Source of the DNA: VRUE01 sp963824705
Lineage (GTDB): Bacteria; Actinomycetota; Thermoleophilia; Solirubrobacterales; 70-9
Length of the DNA stretch: 64,000 nucleotides
NCBI GenBank assembly: GCA_963824705.1
Contig: CAWGQE010000003.1
Location: forward strand, 1,054,001 to 1,118,000
Reading direction: 5' to 3'
Below the pieces are notes generated by a model. It saw nothing but the letters and a program-made list of their open reading frames with translations. It did no database searches and was not told where the DNA came from. Made by a program: the position numbers and the translations under genes. Of this stretch, positions 34,133 to 42,388 are shown piece by piece. Numbering within the stretch: the stretch's first letter is position 1; the number at the start of each line of letters is the position of its first letter.

Positions 34133-35356
34133 ATGGACGCATCGCTGAAAACTGCGGACCGCGAATACCTGAGGCGGGCTCTTGAGCTTGCGGAGTTCGG
34201 ACGCGGGCGAGTGAGCCCAAACCCCCTGGTTGGTGCGGTGATCGTTCGTGATGGCGAGGTCATTGGCGAGGGGTTCCACGCGGAACTCGGTGACCTGCAT
34301 GCTGAGCGTGCGGCGCTTGCCGATTGCGAGAGCAGGGGAGAGGATCCTGCCGGGGCGACCATGTACGTGACGCTTGAGCCGTGCGCGCATCAGGGGCGGC
34401 AGCCACCTTGCGTCGATGCGATTCTGGAGGCGGGGATCGGGCGGGTCGTGATCGCCTCCGACGATCCGAGCGAGAAGGCGGCTGGGCGGGGACCCGGAAT
34501 GCTTCGCGACGGCGAGGTTGAAGTCGATTTCGCCGCCGGAGAGGAAGCGACCGCGGCGCGGCTGCTGAACCAGCCATTCCGCAAACACGCCCGAACGGGC
34601 CTGCCGCTGGTCACGTTGAAGCTGGCGATGTCGCTCGACGGGCGGACCGAGACGCCCCTCGGCGACTCACCCTGGATCAGCGGCCCCGAGAGCCAGGAGC
34701 TTGTCCACCGCTGGCGTGCCGAATTCGACGCTATAGCCGTAGGCATCGGCACGGTGCTCGCCGACGACCCGCTGCTGACGGCCCGCCGGGCGCGGTCGAG
34801 CTTTGAGTCGCATAGCGACTCAAAGCTCGACCGCGCGGATGTGCGCCAGCCGATCCGGGTCGTCTTCGACCGTCAGGCCCGCCTCCCGCTCGACTCCCAG
34901 CTCCTCCAAACGCTCGACCAGTCGCCGGTCGTCGCGGTCGCATCGCAGCACGCGGACGCCCAGCGCGTCGCCGCGCTACGCGACGCAGGCGCTGAGATCC
35001 TTGTAGCCGACGACATCGATGCCGTCCTCTCAGGGCTTGGCCGCCGCAACATCACCAGCCTCTTCCTGGAGGGTGGCCGCACCCTCGTCTCAGCTTTCCT
35101 CTCCATGGACGCCATCGACGAATCGCGCACCTTCATAGCCCCGACCCTGCTCGGCGATCCGGGAGGCGGGCCCGGGGGTGCCCCTCCCGCGCAGCGGCGT
35201 CCCGTTTTTCGCCCCACACCCGATCTCGGACGGCCGCCGAGTCCTCTGGCGAAAAACCCAGCAAGCGGGAGGGGCACCCCCGGGCCCGCCCTACACCACA
35301 CCGCAAAAACGATCGGCGAGGATGTCCTGATCACGGCCCGCTTCAAGGAGTGGTGA
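34133..35356 (+). CDS. ribD: Bifunctional riboflavin deaminase/reductase RibD with two palindrome-encoded inserts
   Basis: Carries out the deamination and reduction steps of riboflavin synthesis. About 407 residues against a usual ~360. The deaminase part shows HAERAAL and LEPCAHQGRQPPCVDA (zinc site); the reductase part shows LVTLKLAMSLDGRTET and LFLEGGRTLVSAFL. Two palindromes lie in frame: 34790-34836 encodes ARSSFESHSDSKLDRA in the reductase domain, and 35165-35290 encodes a Pro/Gly/Arg-rich stretch near the C-terminus before HTAKTIGEDVLITARF. Both are foreign to the family. ATG 34133 preferred; a TTG at 34112 is in frame. Followed after one base by ribE. Confidence 0.92.
   Translation: MDASLKTADREYLRRALELAEFGRGRVSPNPLVGAVIVRDGEVIGEGFHAELGDLHAERAALADCESRGEDPAGATMYVTLEPCAHQGRQPPCVDAILEAGIGRVVIASDDPSEKAAGRGPGMLRDGEVEVDFAAGEEATAARLLNQPFRKHARTGLPLVTLKLAMSLDGRTETPLGDSPWISGPESQELVHRWRAEFDAIAVGIGTVLADDPLLTARRARSSFESHSDSKLDRADVRQPIRVVFDRQARLPLDSQLLQTLDQSPVVAVASQHADAQRVAALRDAGAEILVADDIDAVLSGLGRRNITSLFLEGGRTLVSAFLSMDAIDESRTFIAPTLLGDPGGGPGGAPPAQRRPVFRPTPDLGRPPSPLAKNPASGRGTPGPALHHTAKTIGEDVLITARFKEW
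34790..34836. repeat. Palindrome 5, inside ribD, 22-bp arms with 3-nt loop
   Basis: Arms 34790-34811 and 34815-34836 are perfect (left arm GCGCGGTCGAGCTTTGAG...), separated by ATA only. It resembles the ftsY-ffh palindrome at 53239-53287, sharing GCGGTCGAG then TTTG then GGATA/GCATA-like loop. Translated in frame into RibD. Confidence 0.9.
35165..35290. repeat. Long palindrome 6, core type A, inside ribD
   Basis: 126 bp, exactly the same length as the element at 33965-34090. Perfect 26-bp arms (35165-35190, 35265-35290; left arm begins GGCGGGCCCGGGGGTGCC) and the same inner stem GTTTTTCGCC/GGCGAAAAAC (35204-35213, 35248-35257). The interior is the reverse complement of the first copy at most positions (shared CCGTCCGAG, GGACGCCG). 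126 is a multiple of three, so the ribD frame is kept. Confidence 0.92.
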
Positions 35357-35357
35357 G

Positions 35358-35963
35358 ATGTTCACCGGACTGATCCAGGACGTCGGCACGGTCGAGTCGC
35401 TCGACTCCGGCGCGGAGGGTGCTCGTCTGCGAATCGCGACCTCGCTGGCGGCCGAGGTCGAGCCTGGCGATTCGGTCGCTGTCAACGGCGCTTGCCTGAC
35501 CGCCACGACCGTCGACGGCAATGGCTTCGAGACCGAGGCGATGAACCAGACGCTTGAGGTGACCTCGCTCGGCGGGCTGGAGGCCGGCAACCGCGTCAAT
35601 CTGGAGCTCGCGATGAAGGCTTCGGATCGACTCGGCGGACACATCGTCCAGGGCCATGTCGACGGCGTGGGGGAGGTGTCCTCGGTCAGCGAGGACGGCT
35701 TTGCAAAGCGCCTGCGAATCGCGCTCGGTCGGGACCTGGCGCGCTACGCGATCGAGAAGGGCTCGGTCACTCTCGACGGGGTCAGCCTCACGGTGAGCGA
35801 TTTGGGGGAGGATTGGCTCGAGGTGTCGCTGATCCCGGAGACGCTGGAGCGCACGACCCTCGGCGAGGCCGCGCCGGGGCGCAAGATGAATGTCGAGTGT
35901 GACGTGATCGCAAAGCACGTGGAGCGGTTGATGGCACCATTCGCTGGAAAGGAGCGAGCGTGA
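35358..35963 (+). CDS. ribE: Riboflavin synthase alpha chain
   Basis: Dismutates two molecules of 6,7-dimethyl-8-ribityllumazine to riboflavin. 201 residues made of two lumazine-binding repeats: MFTGLIQDVGTVESL with NGACLTATTV, and HIVQGHVDGVGEV with DGVSLTVSDLG. The N-terminal MFTGLI is diagnostic. It follows ribD by one base and overlaps ribBA by GTGA, so the operon is tightly coupled. Confidence 0.96.
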   Translation: MFTGLIQDVGTVESLDSGAEGARLRIATSLAAEVEPGDSVAVNGACLTATTVDGNGFETEAMNQTLEVTSLGGLEAGNRVNLELAMKASDRLGGHIVQGHVDGVGEVSSVSEDGFAKRLRIALGRDLARYAIEKGSVTLDGVSLTVSDLGEDWLEVSLIPETLERTTLGEAAPGRKMNVECDVIAKHVERLMAPFAGKERA

Positions 35964-37297
35964 GCCAGATGACGGAGACCCAGGGACAAGAAGGAGCCGA
36001 GCGGACCGAGGGCGAGAGCCCCTTCTCGACGATCGAGGAGGCGATCGAGGAGATCCGCCGCGGCCGCATGGTCGTCGTCTGCGACGGCGAGGACCGCGAG
36101 AACGAGGGCGACCTCGTGATGGCCGCCCAGTTCGCCACCCCCGAGGCGGTCAACTTCATGGCCAAGGAGGCGCGCGGGCTGATCTGCCTGGCGCTGACCG
36201 CCGAACGCTGCGAACGCCTCGGTCTCAACCTGATGGCGGCGAAGAACGAGGCGCCGCTGCAGACCGCCTTCACGGTGACGATCGAGGCGGCGGGTGGGGT
36301 CAGCACCGGCATCTCCGCCCACGACCGCGCCCACACGATCCAGGTCGCGATCGACGCCAACTCCGGACCGCGCGACATCGTTGTCCCCGGCCACATGTTT
36401 CCCCTGCGGGCCAAAGAGGGCGGCGTCCTGGAGCGCACCGGGCACACCGAGGCGAGCGTCGACCTCGCCCGCCTAGCCGGACTCACCCCGGCTGGGGTGA
36501 TCTGCGAGGTGATGAACGACGACGGCACGATGGCCCGCGTCCCGGACCTGATCCCCTACTGCGAGAAGCACGGCCTGAAGATGATCACCGTCGCCGAGCT
36601 GATCGCCTACCGTCGCCGCACCGAGAAGCTGGTCGAGCGCGTCGTCGACACCGGCCTGCCGACCGCCTTCGGCGATTTCACCGCGGTCGGCTACCGCTCG
36701 CTGATCGACGACAAACACCACGTCGCGATGGTCAAGGGCGAGGTCGACGGGGCCGAGGACGTGCTCGTCCGCGTCCACAGCGAGTGCCTCACCGGCGACG
36801 TCTTCCACAGCATGCGCTGCGACTGTGGGGAACAGCTCGCCTCGGCGCTGGCGATGATCGAGCAGGAGGGTCAGGGCGTGCTCCTCTATCTCTCTCAGGA
36901 GGGCCGCGGGATCGGCCTGCTCAACAAGCTGCGCGCCTACAAGCTGCAGGAGGAGGGGGCGGACACGGTCGAGGCCAACCTCAAGCTCGGCCTGCCCGCC
37001 GACCTGCGCGACTACGGCATCGGCGCCCAGATCCTCGGCGACCTCGGCCTGACCAGCATCCGCATCCTCACCAACAACCCGAAAAAGATCGTCGGCCTCG
37101 AGGGCTACGGCCTCTCGGTCAGCGAGCAGGTGCCGATCGAATCCGCCCCCAACACCCACAACGAGGCCTACCTGCGGGTCAAGCGCGACAAGATGGGCCA
37201 CACGCTGCACCACCAGGGCCTGGCGCTCGACGAGGAGATGATCCACGACGAGGAGGAGCGCGACGCGGCCGACGGGAGCGCGCCGGCGAATGGCTGA
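35960..37297 (+). CDS. ribBA: Bifunctional DHBP synthase / GTP cyclohydrolase II
   Basis: Supplies both precursors of riboflavin. 445 residues: residues ~20-225 are 3,4-dihydroxy-2-butanone 4-phosphate synthase (VVVCDGEDRENEGDLVMAA; RTGHTEASVDLARLAG; ICEVMNDDGTMAR), residues ~230-420 are GTP cyclohydrolase II with the zinc site VRVHSECLTGDVFHSMRCDCGEQL broken over Cys-x10-Cys-x-Cys and YLSQEGRGIGLLNKL. An acidic N-terminal stretch of ~20 residues and an acidic C-terminus are extra. GTG start overlaps ribE; end overlaps ribH by eight bases. Confidence 0.96.
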   Translation: MSQMTETQGQEGAERTEGESPFSTIEEAIEEIRRGRMVVVCDGEDRENEGDLVMAAQFATPEAVNFMAKEARGLICLALTAERCERLGLNLMAAKNEAPLQTAFTVTIEAAGGVSTGISAHDRAHTIQVAIDANSGPRDIVVPGHMFPLRAKEGGVLERTGHTEASVDLARLAGLTPAGVICEVMNDDGTMARVPDLIPYCEKHGLKMITVAELIAYRRRTEKLVERVVDTGLPTAFGDFTAVGYRSLIDDKHHVAMVKGEVDGAEDVLVRVHSECLTGDVFHSMRCDCGEQLASALAMIEQEGQGVLLYLSQEGRGIGLLNKLRAYKLQEEGADTVEANLKLGLPADLRDYGIGAQILGDLGLTSIRILTNNPKKIVGLEGYGLSVSEQVPIESAPNTHNEAYLRVKRDKMGHTLHHQGLALDEEMIHDEEERDAADGSAPANG

Positions 37298-37808
37298 ACC
37301 GGGCGCGTTCCTCGAGGCTTTCGACGAGGGCGAGCGCTCAATTCTCTCCTCGCTCGGCTTCGCCGTCTGCGTCGGCCGCTTCTACGAGGACTTGGCGGTC
37401 CGCATGCTCAGCGGGGCCCGTGAAGGCTTCGAGCTGGCCGGCGTGCCCGCCTCGGCAGTGAGCGAGGTCTCGGTCCCCGGCGCCTACGAGCTGCCCTTTG
37501 CCGCCAAGTTGCTCGCGACGACCGAACGCTACGCGGGGGTTGCCTGCCTCGGTGTCGTCATCCGCGGCGAGACCGACCACTACGACTTCGTCTGCGCCGA
37601 GGCCGCGCGTGGAATCCAGGACGTGCAGCTGGCGACCGGAGTGCCCTGTGCATTCGGCGTGATCACCTGCGACACGATGGAGCAGGCGATCGCCCGCGCC
37701 AACGGCGACAAGCGCGATCAAGGCCGCAACGCTGCCCTTACCGTCGCCCGCATGGCCCTGCACAAACAGGCGATCAACCCCTACCGCTGGCTCGGCCGCG
37801 ACGGCTGA
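37290..37808 (+). CDS. ribH: 6,7-dimethyl-8-ribityllumazine synthase
   Basis: Condenses the two branch products; forms an icosahedral or pentameric shell. 172 residues, slightly longer than the usual ~155 because of a ~20-residue N-terminal extension. Motifs: VSVPGAYELPFAAK, GVVIRGETDHYDFVC with the catalytic His, and VPCAFGVITCDTMEQAIAR. ATG 37290 overlaps ribBA by eight bases. Last gene of the complete riboflavin operon. Confidence 0.95.
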   Translation: MAEPGAFLEAFDEGERSILSSLGFAVCVGRFYEDLAVRMLSGAREGFELAGVPASAVSEVSVPGAYELPFAAKLLATTERYAGVACLGVVIRGETDHYDFVCAEAARGIQDVQLATGVPCAFGVITCDTMEQAIARANGDKRDQGRNAALTVARMALHKQAINPYRWLGRDG

Positions 37809-37818
37809 CGGCGACCTG

Positions 37819-37824
37819 TACCAT
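37819..37824 (+). promoter_or_regulatory. -10 box TACCAT of rpmB
   Basis: TACCAT lies ten bases before the ATG. rpmF has the identical box and spacing, and rpsP has TAACCT at the same distance. Confidence 0.5.
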
Positions 37825-37834
37825 CCACGACCCG

Positions 37835-38026
37835 ATGGCCAAGGTATGCCACAGCTGCGGCAAGGGACCGGCGTTCGGCCAGTCCCGAAGCCACTCGATG
37901 GTCGCCACCAAGCGGCGCTTCGACCCGAACCTGCAGAAGGTGCGGATCGAAGAGCAGGGCCGCAAGCTGCGCACCTACGTCTGCACGCGTTGCCTCAAGG
38001 CCAACAAGGTCACAAAGGCCGCTTAG
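37835..38026 (+). CDS. rpmB: 50S ribosomal protein bL28
   Basis: 63 residues: MAKVCHSCGKGPAFGQSRSH and the C-terminal RTYVCTRCLKANKV. Two CxxC pairs (CHSC, CTRC) mark the zinc-binding C+ form; a zinc-free paralogue induced by zinc shortage may exist elsewhere. Followed by a terminator region rich in palindromes. It stands at the head of the conserved rpmB-DAK2-recG order, here separated by a reverse-strand MMPL gene. Confidence 0.96.
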   Translation: MAKVCHSCGKGPAFGQSRSHSMVATKRRFDPNLQKVRIEEQGRKLRTYVCTRCLKANKVTKAA

Positions 38027-38034
38027 TTCTCGGT

Positions 38035-38186
38035 TGGGGAGGGAGCTGGTCTTCCTCCAGATGAATTTAGGTCGCACGCGCTTCGCGCTTAGCGACGATG
38101 TTTGAGCGCCGCTGCGCCGCGCAATCTTCAGATTGCATATCGCCGCTTCGCGACATTCATCTGGAGAAAGACCAGCTCCCTCCCCA
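38035..38186. repeat. Long palindrome 7, core type B, after rpmB
   Basis: 152 bp. Outer arms 38035-38053 and 38168-38186 (19 bp, TGGGGAGGGAGCTGG...) and inner arms 38056-38065 and 38156-38165 (10 bp, TCCAGATGAA) pair perfectly. The core 38062-38158 contains AATTTAGGTCGCACGCGCTT and GCATATCGCCGCTTCGCGAC plus a GCAATC-TTCA-GATTGC hairpin, and recurs reversed at 38360-38456. Confidence 0.9.
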
Positions 38187-38187
38187 C

Positions 38188-38221
38188 GGAAGCTCAGCTT
38201 TTGCGGAAGCTTCCTTTTCTT
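38188..38221 (+). terminator. Intrinsic terminator candidate for rpmB
   Basis: A 7-bp stem GGAAGCT/AGCTTCC (38188-38194, 38208-38214) is followed directly by TTTTCTT. It is the best conventional terminator in the window. The rest of the 146-bp spacer between the two type-B palindromes shows no gene. Confidence 0.5.
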
Positions 38222-38332
38222 CAAGCGCCGCTGGCAATAGCCCGCTTCATATCTCCGCTCGGGCGCGAGAGCTGGAAGCTTTCTCCTGAATCGGCGCCGG
38301 AGAGCCACGCGGGCTGGGAGTGCTGGTCGCGT

Positions 38333-38482
38333 GACGAGGGGCGGGTATCCCCTCATCGGGAATGTCGCGAAGCGGCGATATGCAATCTGTCTTCTGCGCG
38401 GCAAAGCCGCGCACCAACACAGTCGCTAAGCGCGAAGCGCGTGCGACCTAAATTCACGAGGAGGGGATACCCGCCCCTCGTC
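38333..38482. repeat. Long palindrome 8, core type B (reversed), before the MMPL stop
   Basis: 150 bp with perfect 22-bp arms (38333-38354, 38461-38482; GACGAGGGGCGGGTATCC...). The core 38360-38456 is, after reversal, nearly identical to the core of the element at 38035-38186, including the flanking AATTTAGGTCGCACGCGC and GCATATCGCCGC ends, whereas the arms are unrelated. Confidence 0.9.
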
Positions 38483-38489
38483 CCTCAGG

Positions 38490-40715
38490 TCAAGCGCTCT
38501 CGACGACGGGGTGCTCTCCCGTCGGCGCTGGATCGCCCTCTGCCGGCTCCACATGCAGGCGAGGCAGGATCCGGTCCAGCCAGTCCGGCAGCCACCAGGC
38601 GCTCTTGCCGAATAGCTGCATCACCGCCGGCACGAGGACGGAGCGGATGATCACCGCGTCGATGAAGACCGCGGAGGCGAGGCCGAGGCCGAAGAGTTTG
38701 ATGATGCGGTCTTCGCCGATCATGAACGAGGCGAAGACGGTGACCATGATCGCCGCGGCGGCGGTGATCACGCGTCCGGTCAGGGCGAGGCCGCGGGTGA
38801 CCGAGGCGGTCGCGTCGTGCGAGTGCTCCCACTCCTCGTGGATCCGCGACATCAGGAAGACCTCGTAGTCCATCGAGAGCCCGAAGACGATCGCGAATAG
38901 GAAGACGGGGAAGAAGGAGATGATCGGGCCGGTCCCGTCGACGCCGATGATGCTGGCACCCCAGCCCCACTGGAAGACGGCGACGATCAGGCCGAAGGCG
39001 GCGCCGATGCTGAGCAGGTTCATCACCATCGCCTTCAGCGGCACGAGCACGGAGCGGAAGACGATCATCAGCAGCAGCGCCGAGAGCAGCACGACGACGC
39101 CGATGAAGAGCGGCAGCTTTTCGGAGATCGCGTCGCCGAAGTCCTCGAAGATCGCCGTGATGCCGCCGACGTGGAGCTGGGCTCCGGTCTTCTGCTCGAT
39201 CGGTGGCAGGACGTTATTGCGGATGTGGTCGAGCAGCGCGGTCGTGTCCGCGCTCTGCGGCGAGGTCGTCGGGTAGAGCTGAAACACGCCGGTGTTTTCG
39301 GCGGGGTTGAGCGTGATCGCGGTGACTTTCGCCACCCCTTCTTCGTTCTTCAGGGTCTTGCGCAGGGTCACGAGCGCTTGGTCTTCACCCTTGCCCGGCA
39401 ATGCAGCGACCATCGCGAAGGGGCCGTTGAAGCCGGGGCCGAAGCCTTCTGCCAGCAGGTCATACGCTTCGCGCGTCGACGATCCGGCGGGGTCGGTGCC
39501 GGCGTCGTTGGAGCCGAGCCGCAGCGAGAGGGTCGGTATGCAGAGGGCGATCAGCAGCCCACCGGAGAGCAGCGCCGAGAGCACCGGCCGCCGCTGGATC
39601 TCACGGCTCCAGCGGAACCAGCGCGTGTCTTCGGCGGTGGACGGCTCGCGCTTTCCCAGCCCAGGAATACGAAGTCGGTCGACGCGGCGGCCGGCGATCG
39701 TCAGCAATGCCGGCAGCAGGGTCAGCGCGGCGATCATCGTGAAAAGCACCGCCATGGCAGCCGACATCGCCACCCCATAGAGGAAGCTGATGCCGAGTAG
39801 CAGCATCCCCATCAGCGAGATGATCACCGTGACGCCGGCGAAGAGGACCGCGCGGCCGGCGGTGTCGACGGCCGCGATCGCCGCATCGCGGGACTCCAGC
39901 CCTTCGTCGAGCCCATTGCGGAAACGGGTGAGGATGAACAGCGCGTAGTCGATCCCGACGCCAAGTCCGATCATCGCCGCCAGCTGGGGCGCGAACTCGG
40001 CGGTGTCGAAGACATGCGTGCCGAGCGTGACCAAGCTGAGGCCGACGCCGAGGGCGAATAGGGCGGTGAGCAGCGGCAGGCCCATCGCAACCACCGAGCC
40101 GAAGGTCAGCAGCAGGATCACGACGGCGGCGAGCAGGCCGATCGCGAACGAGGAGTCGCCTTCTTCTTCGGAGCGGACTTCCTCGATCGGCGCTCCGCCC
40201 ACCTCGACCTGCAGGCCGTCGCTATCGGCCGCCCGCCCGATCGCGACCAGTTTTTTGATGTCGTCCTTTTCGAGCTTGTCGGTGGTGGTGTCGTACTGGA
40301 CCGTCGCGTAAGCGATTTCGCCGTCCTTGCTGATCGCGGCGGCGCCGCCTCCGGATGCGTAGGGGCTGGCGACTTCGCTGACGTGGGGCAGCTTTTCCGC
40401 ATCGGCAAAGACGCCTTCCATCTTCTTCTTCACCGCTGCGGAACTGGCCCCAGCCGGCGCCTTGTAGACGATTTCCGCGGTGACCCCGGACTGCTGCGGG
40501 AATTTGTGTTCCAGCAAGTCGAATGCTTCCTGGGAATCCGAAGACGGCAGCTTGAATTCTTCGGTGAAGTCCGAGCCGACCGAGCCGGCGATCATCCCGA
40601 CGACGATCAGGGCGGCGATCCAGCCGAAGATCACGGTCTTGCGGTGCCCGGTGGTCCAGGTGGCGAAGCGTCTCATCGAGCGTCGCACCGTAGCGAACCC
40701 GGTCGGTCGGTTCAT
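38490..40715 (-). CDS. MMPL-family (RND) transporter
   Basis: 741 residues with two repeats of one helix, a large extracytoplasmic loop and five helices. The proton-relay motifs are seen as GLGVGIDYALFILTRF in the first half and GLSMDYEVFLMSRI in the second, typical of MmpL proteins that export lipids or drugs. The first periplasmic loop starts after GMIAGSVGSDF. ATG 40715 is taken; a second ATG 13 codons on is possible. The gene is inserted, in reverse orientation, between rpmB and the DAK2 gene, breaking a conserved gene order. Substrate unknown. Confidence 0.88.
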   Translation of the reverse strand: MNRPTGFATVRRSMRRFATWTTGHRKTVIFGWIAALIVVGMIAGSVGSDFTEEFKLPSSDSQEAFDLLEHKFPQQSGVTAEIVYKAPAGASSAAVKKKMEGVFADAEKLPHVSEVASPYASGGGAAAISKDGEIAYATVQYDTTTDKLEKDDIKKLVAIGRAADSDGLQVEVGGAPIEEVRSEEEGDSSFAIGLLAAVVILLLTFGSVVAMGLPLLTALFALGVGLSLVTLGTHVFDTAEFAPQLAAMIGLGVGIDYALFILTRFRNGLDEGLESRDAAIAAVDTAGRAVLFAGVTVIISLMGMLLLGISFLYGVAMSAAMAVLFTMIAALTLLPALLTIAGRRVDRLRIPGLGKREPSTAEDTRWFRWSREIQRRPVLSALLSGGLLIALCIPTLSLRLGSNDAGTDPAGSSTREAYDLLAEGFGPGFNGPFAMVAALPGKGEDQALVTLRKTLKNEEGVAKVTAITLNPAENTGVFQLYPTTSPQSADTTALLDHIRNNVLPPIEQKTGAQLHVGGITAIFEDFGDAISEKLPLFIGVVVLLSALLLMIVFRSVLVPLKAMVMNLLSIGAAFGLIVAVFQWGWGASIIGVDGTGPIISFFPVFLFAIVFGLSMDYEVFLMSRIHEEWEHSHDATASVTRGLALTGRVITAAAAIMVTVFASFMIGEDRIIKLFGLGLASAVFIDAVIIRSVLVPAVMQLFGKSAWWLPDWLDRILPRLHVEPAEGDPAPTGEHPVVESA

Positions 40716-40743
40716 CCAATGGGGCGCATCCGGCGATGGCAGC

Positions 40744-40749
40744 TAGATT
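40744..40749 (+). promoter_or_regulatory. -10 box TAGATT of the DAK2 gene
   Basis: TAGATT lies seven bases before the ATG at 40757. ilvD has the same hexamer. Confidence 0.5.
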
Positions 40750-40756
40750 TCGAGCG

Positions 40757-42388
40757 ATGCCCGATCCCTCGATCGCGCGCTTCCGGCGCGTCGTCACGTC
40801 CGCCTATGCCCACCTGGAGGAGCGCCGCCAGGAGGTCAACGACCTCAACGTGTTCCCGGTGGCCGATGGCGATACCGGCGACAACATGGCGATGACGATG
40901 CGCGCGGTGATGGAGGAGCTCGACCGCCTCGACGGCCTCGAGGTCGACGAGGTCGGGCGCACCGAGCTTGTCCAGGCGCTGGCCCGCGCGGCGTTGATGG
41001 GCGCGCGGGGCAACTCTGGCGTGATCCTCAGCCAGATCGTCCGCGGGGCTGCCGAGGAGCTCGCCAGTCGGCCCGGCGAGCTGGTCGACCCGGTGCTCGT
41101 CGCGTCGGCGTTCGCCAGTGCGGCCGACGCCGCCTACGCTTCGGTCCGCGACCCGGCCGAGGGAACGATGCTCACCGTCTTCCGTGAGATGGCGCACTCG
41201 ATCGCCCGCCAGCTCGCCCACCTCGAGGCAGAGAAGCAGCGCCTCGACCAGGGTGTCAGCGACGCGCAGCAGGACGCCGTCCTCGCCGAGGTTCTCGAGC
41301 AGGCGATCGCCGACGGCCAGCGGGCGGTCGAGCGGACGCCGGAGCAGCTCGAGGTGCTGCGCGAGTCCGGCGTCGTCGACGCCGGTGGCTACGGCCTCGT
41401 GCTGATCCTCGCCGGCGTGGTTGCCGGTCTGCGTGGAGACGGCGGCGAGGTGCCGGAGATCTCACACCACGACGCGCCGCCGCTCAGTCGTCCTCATCAC
41501 GAGGACAGCCGCTACCGCTACTGCACCAACTTCATCGTCTCCGGCTCGGGCCTCGCCGCACGCGATTTCCTGCCTCGCCTGGAGGGACTGGGCGACTCGG
41601 TGCTCGTCGTCGGTGACGAGGTGACGCTCAAGGTCCACGTCCACACCGACGAGCCGGAAGCCGCCGTGGCGCTGTTCGAGGGCACCGGGCAGGTCACCAA
41701 TCTCGATGTCGCCGATATGCGCGAGCAGATCGCCGAGCGCCGAGCGCGACTGGGAGGCGGCCGCACGGGGGCCCTTGCGGTGGCTGCCGGCGCTGGTCTC
41801 GAGCGGCTCTTTGCCGAGCTGGGGGCGCACGTCGTGCCGGGGGGCGAGACCCTCAACCCTTCGACCTACGAGCTGCTTGCCGGGATCCACGAGGTCCCGG
41901 CTGAAGAGGTTCTGGTCCTGCCCGGCTCCTCGAACGTGATCATGGCCGCCGAGCGCGCCTGCGAGCTGTCGGAGAAGCCGGCGCGGGTCGTCGCCGCGAC
42001 CTCGCAGCAGGCCGGCCTGCTGGCCCTCGTCGAACTCGACCCGGGGGCGTCCGCCGAGGAGAACGCCGAGCGGCTCGCGGCGGCTCTCGACGGGATCGTC
42101 GCCGGCGGCGTCGCGCCGGCTGCTCGCGACGATGCGCAGGGACGCTTCCGCACGGGTGACGCGGTTGGCTTCGTCGGTGAGGAGATCGTCGCCTGGGGCG
42201 GCGCGGGGTCGACCCTCGCAACCACGCTGGAGGGCCTCGCCGAGGGCGCCGAGATCGTCACGATCCTTGCCGGCAAGGACGCCCCGATCCCGCTCGAGGA
42301 GATCGACACCCACGTCCCCGATGGGGTCGAGGTCGAGGCCCACGAGGGGGGTCAGCCGAGCTGGTGGTGGCTGCTCGCCGCGCAGTAA
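40757..42388 (+). CDS. DAK2-domain protein, fatty acid kinase FakA-like (YloV)
   Basis: 543 residues. The N-terminal DAK2/DhaL domain has NDLNVFPVADGDTGDNMAMTM (ATP and Mg binding) and RGNSGVILSQI. A middle domain has RYRYCTNFIVSG and VHVHTDEPEAAVALF, and the C-terminal part resembles DegV-like folds. This is the YloV/FakA architecture; FakA phosphorylates fatty acids bound to FakB in Firmicutes. No fakB/degV gene is in the window, so the reaction is inferred. Its end overlaps the recG start region by about 25 bp, matching the rpmB-yloV-recG order of Bacillus. Confidence 0.88.
   Translation: MPDPSIARFRRVVTSAYAHLEERRQEVNDLNVFPVADGDTGDNMAMTMRAVMEELDRLDGLEVDEVGRTELVQALARAALMGARGNSGVILSQIVRGAAEELASRPGELVDPVLVASAFASAADAAYASVRDPAEGTMLTVFREMAHSIARQLAHLEAEKQRLDQGVSDAQQDAVLAEVLEQAIADGQRAVERTPEQLEVLRESGVVDAGGYGLVLILAGVVAGLRGDGGEVPEISHHDAPPLSRPHHEDSRYRYCTNFIVSGSGLAARDFLPRLEGLGDSVLVVGDEVTLKVHVHTDEPEAAVALFEGTGQVTNLDVADMREQIAERRARLGGGRTGALAVAAGAGLERLFAELGAHVVPGGETLNPSTYELLAGIHEVPAEEVLVLPGSSNVIMAAERACELSEKPARVVAATSQQAGLLALVELDPGASAEENAERLAAALDGIVAGGVAPAARDDAQGRFRTGDAVGFVGEEIVAWGGAGSTLATTLEGLAEGAEIVTILAGKDAPIPLEEIDTHVPDGVEVEAHEGGQPSWWWLLAAQ

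Noticed and set aside
38027..38489. CRISPR array or insertion sequence after rpmB
   Set aside because: Only two copies in inverted orientation, no regular spacers and no transposase; they are palindromic elements.
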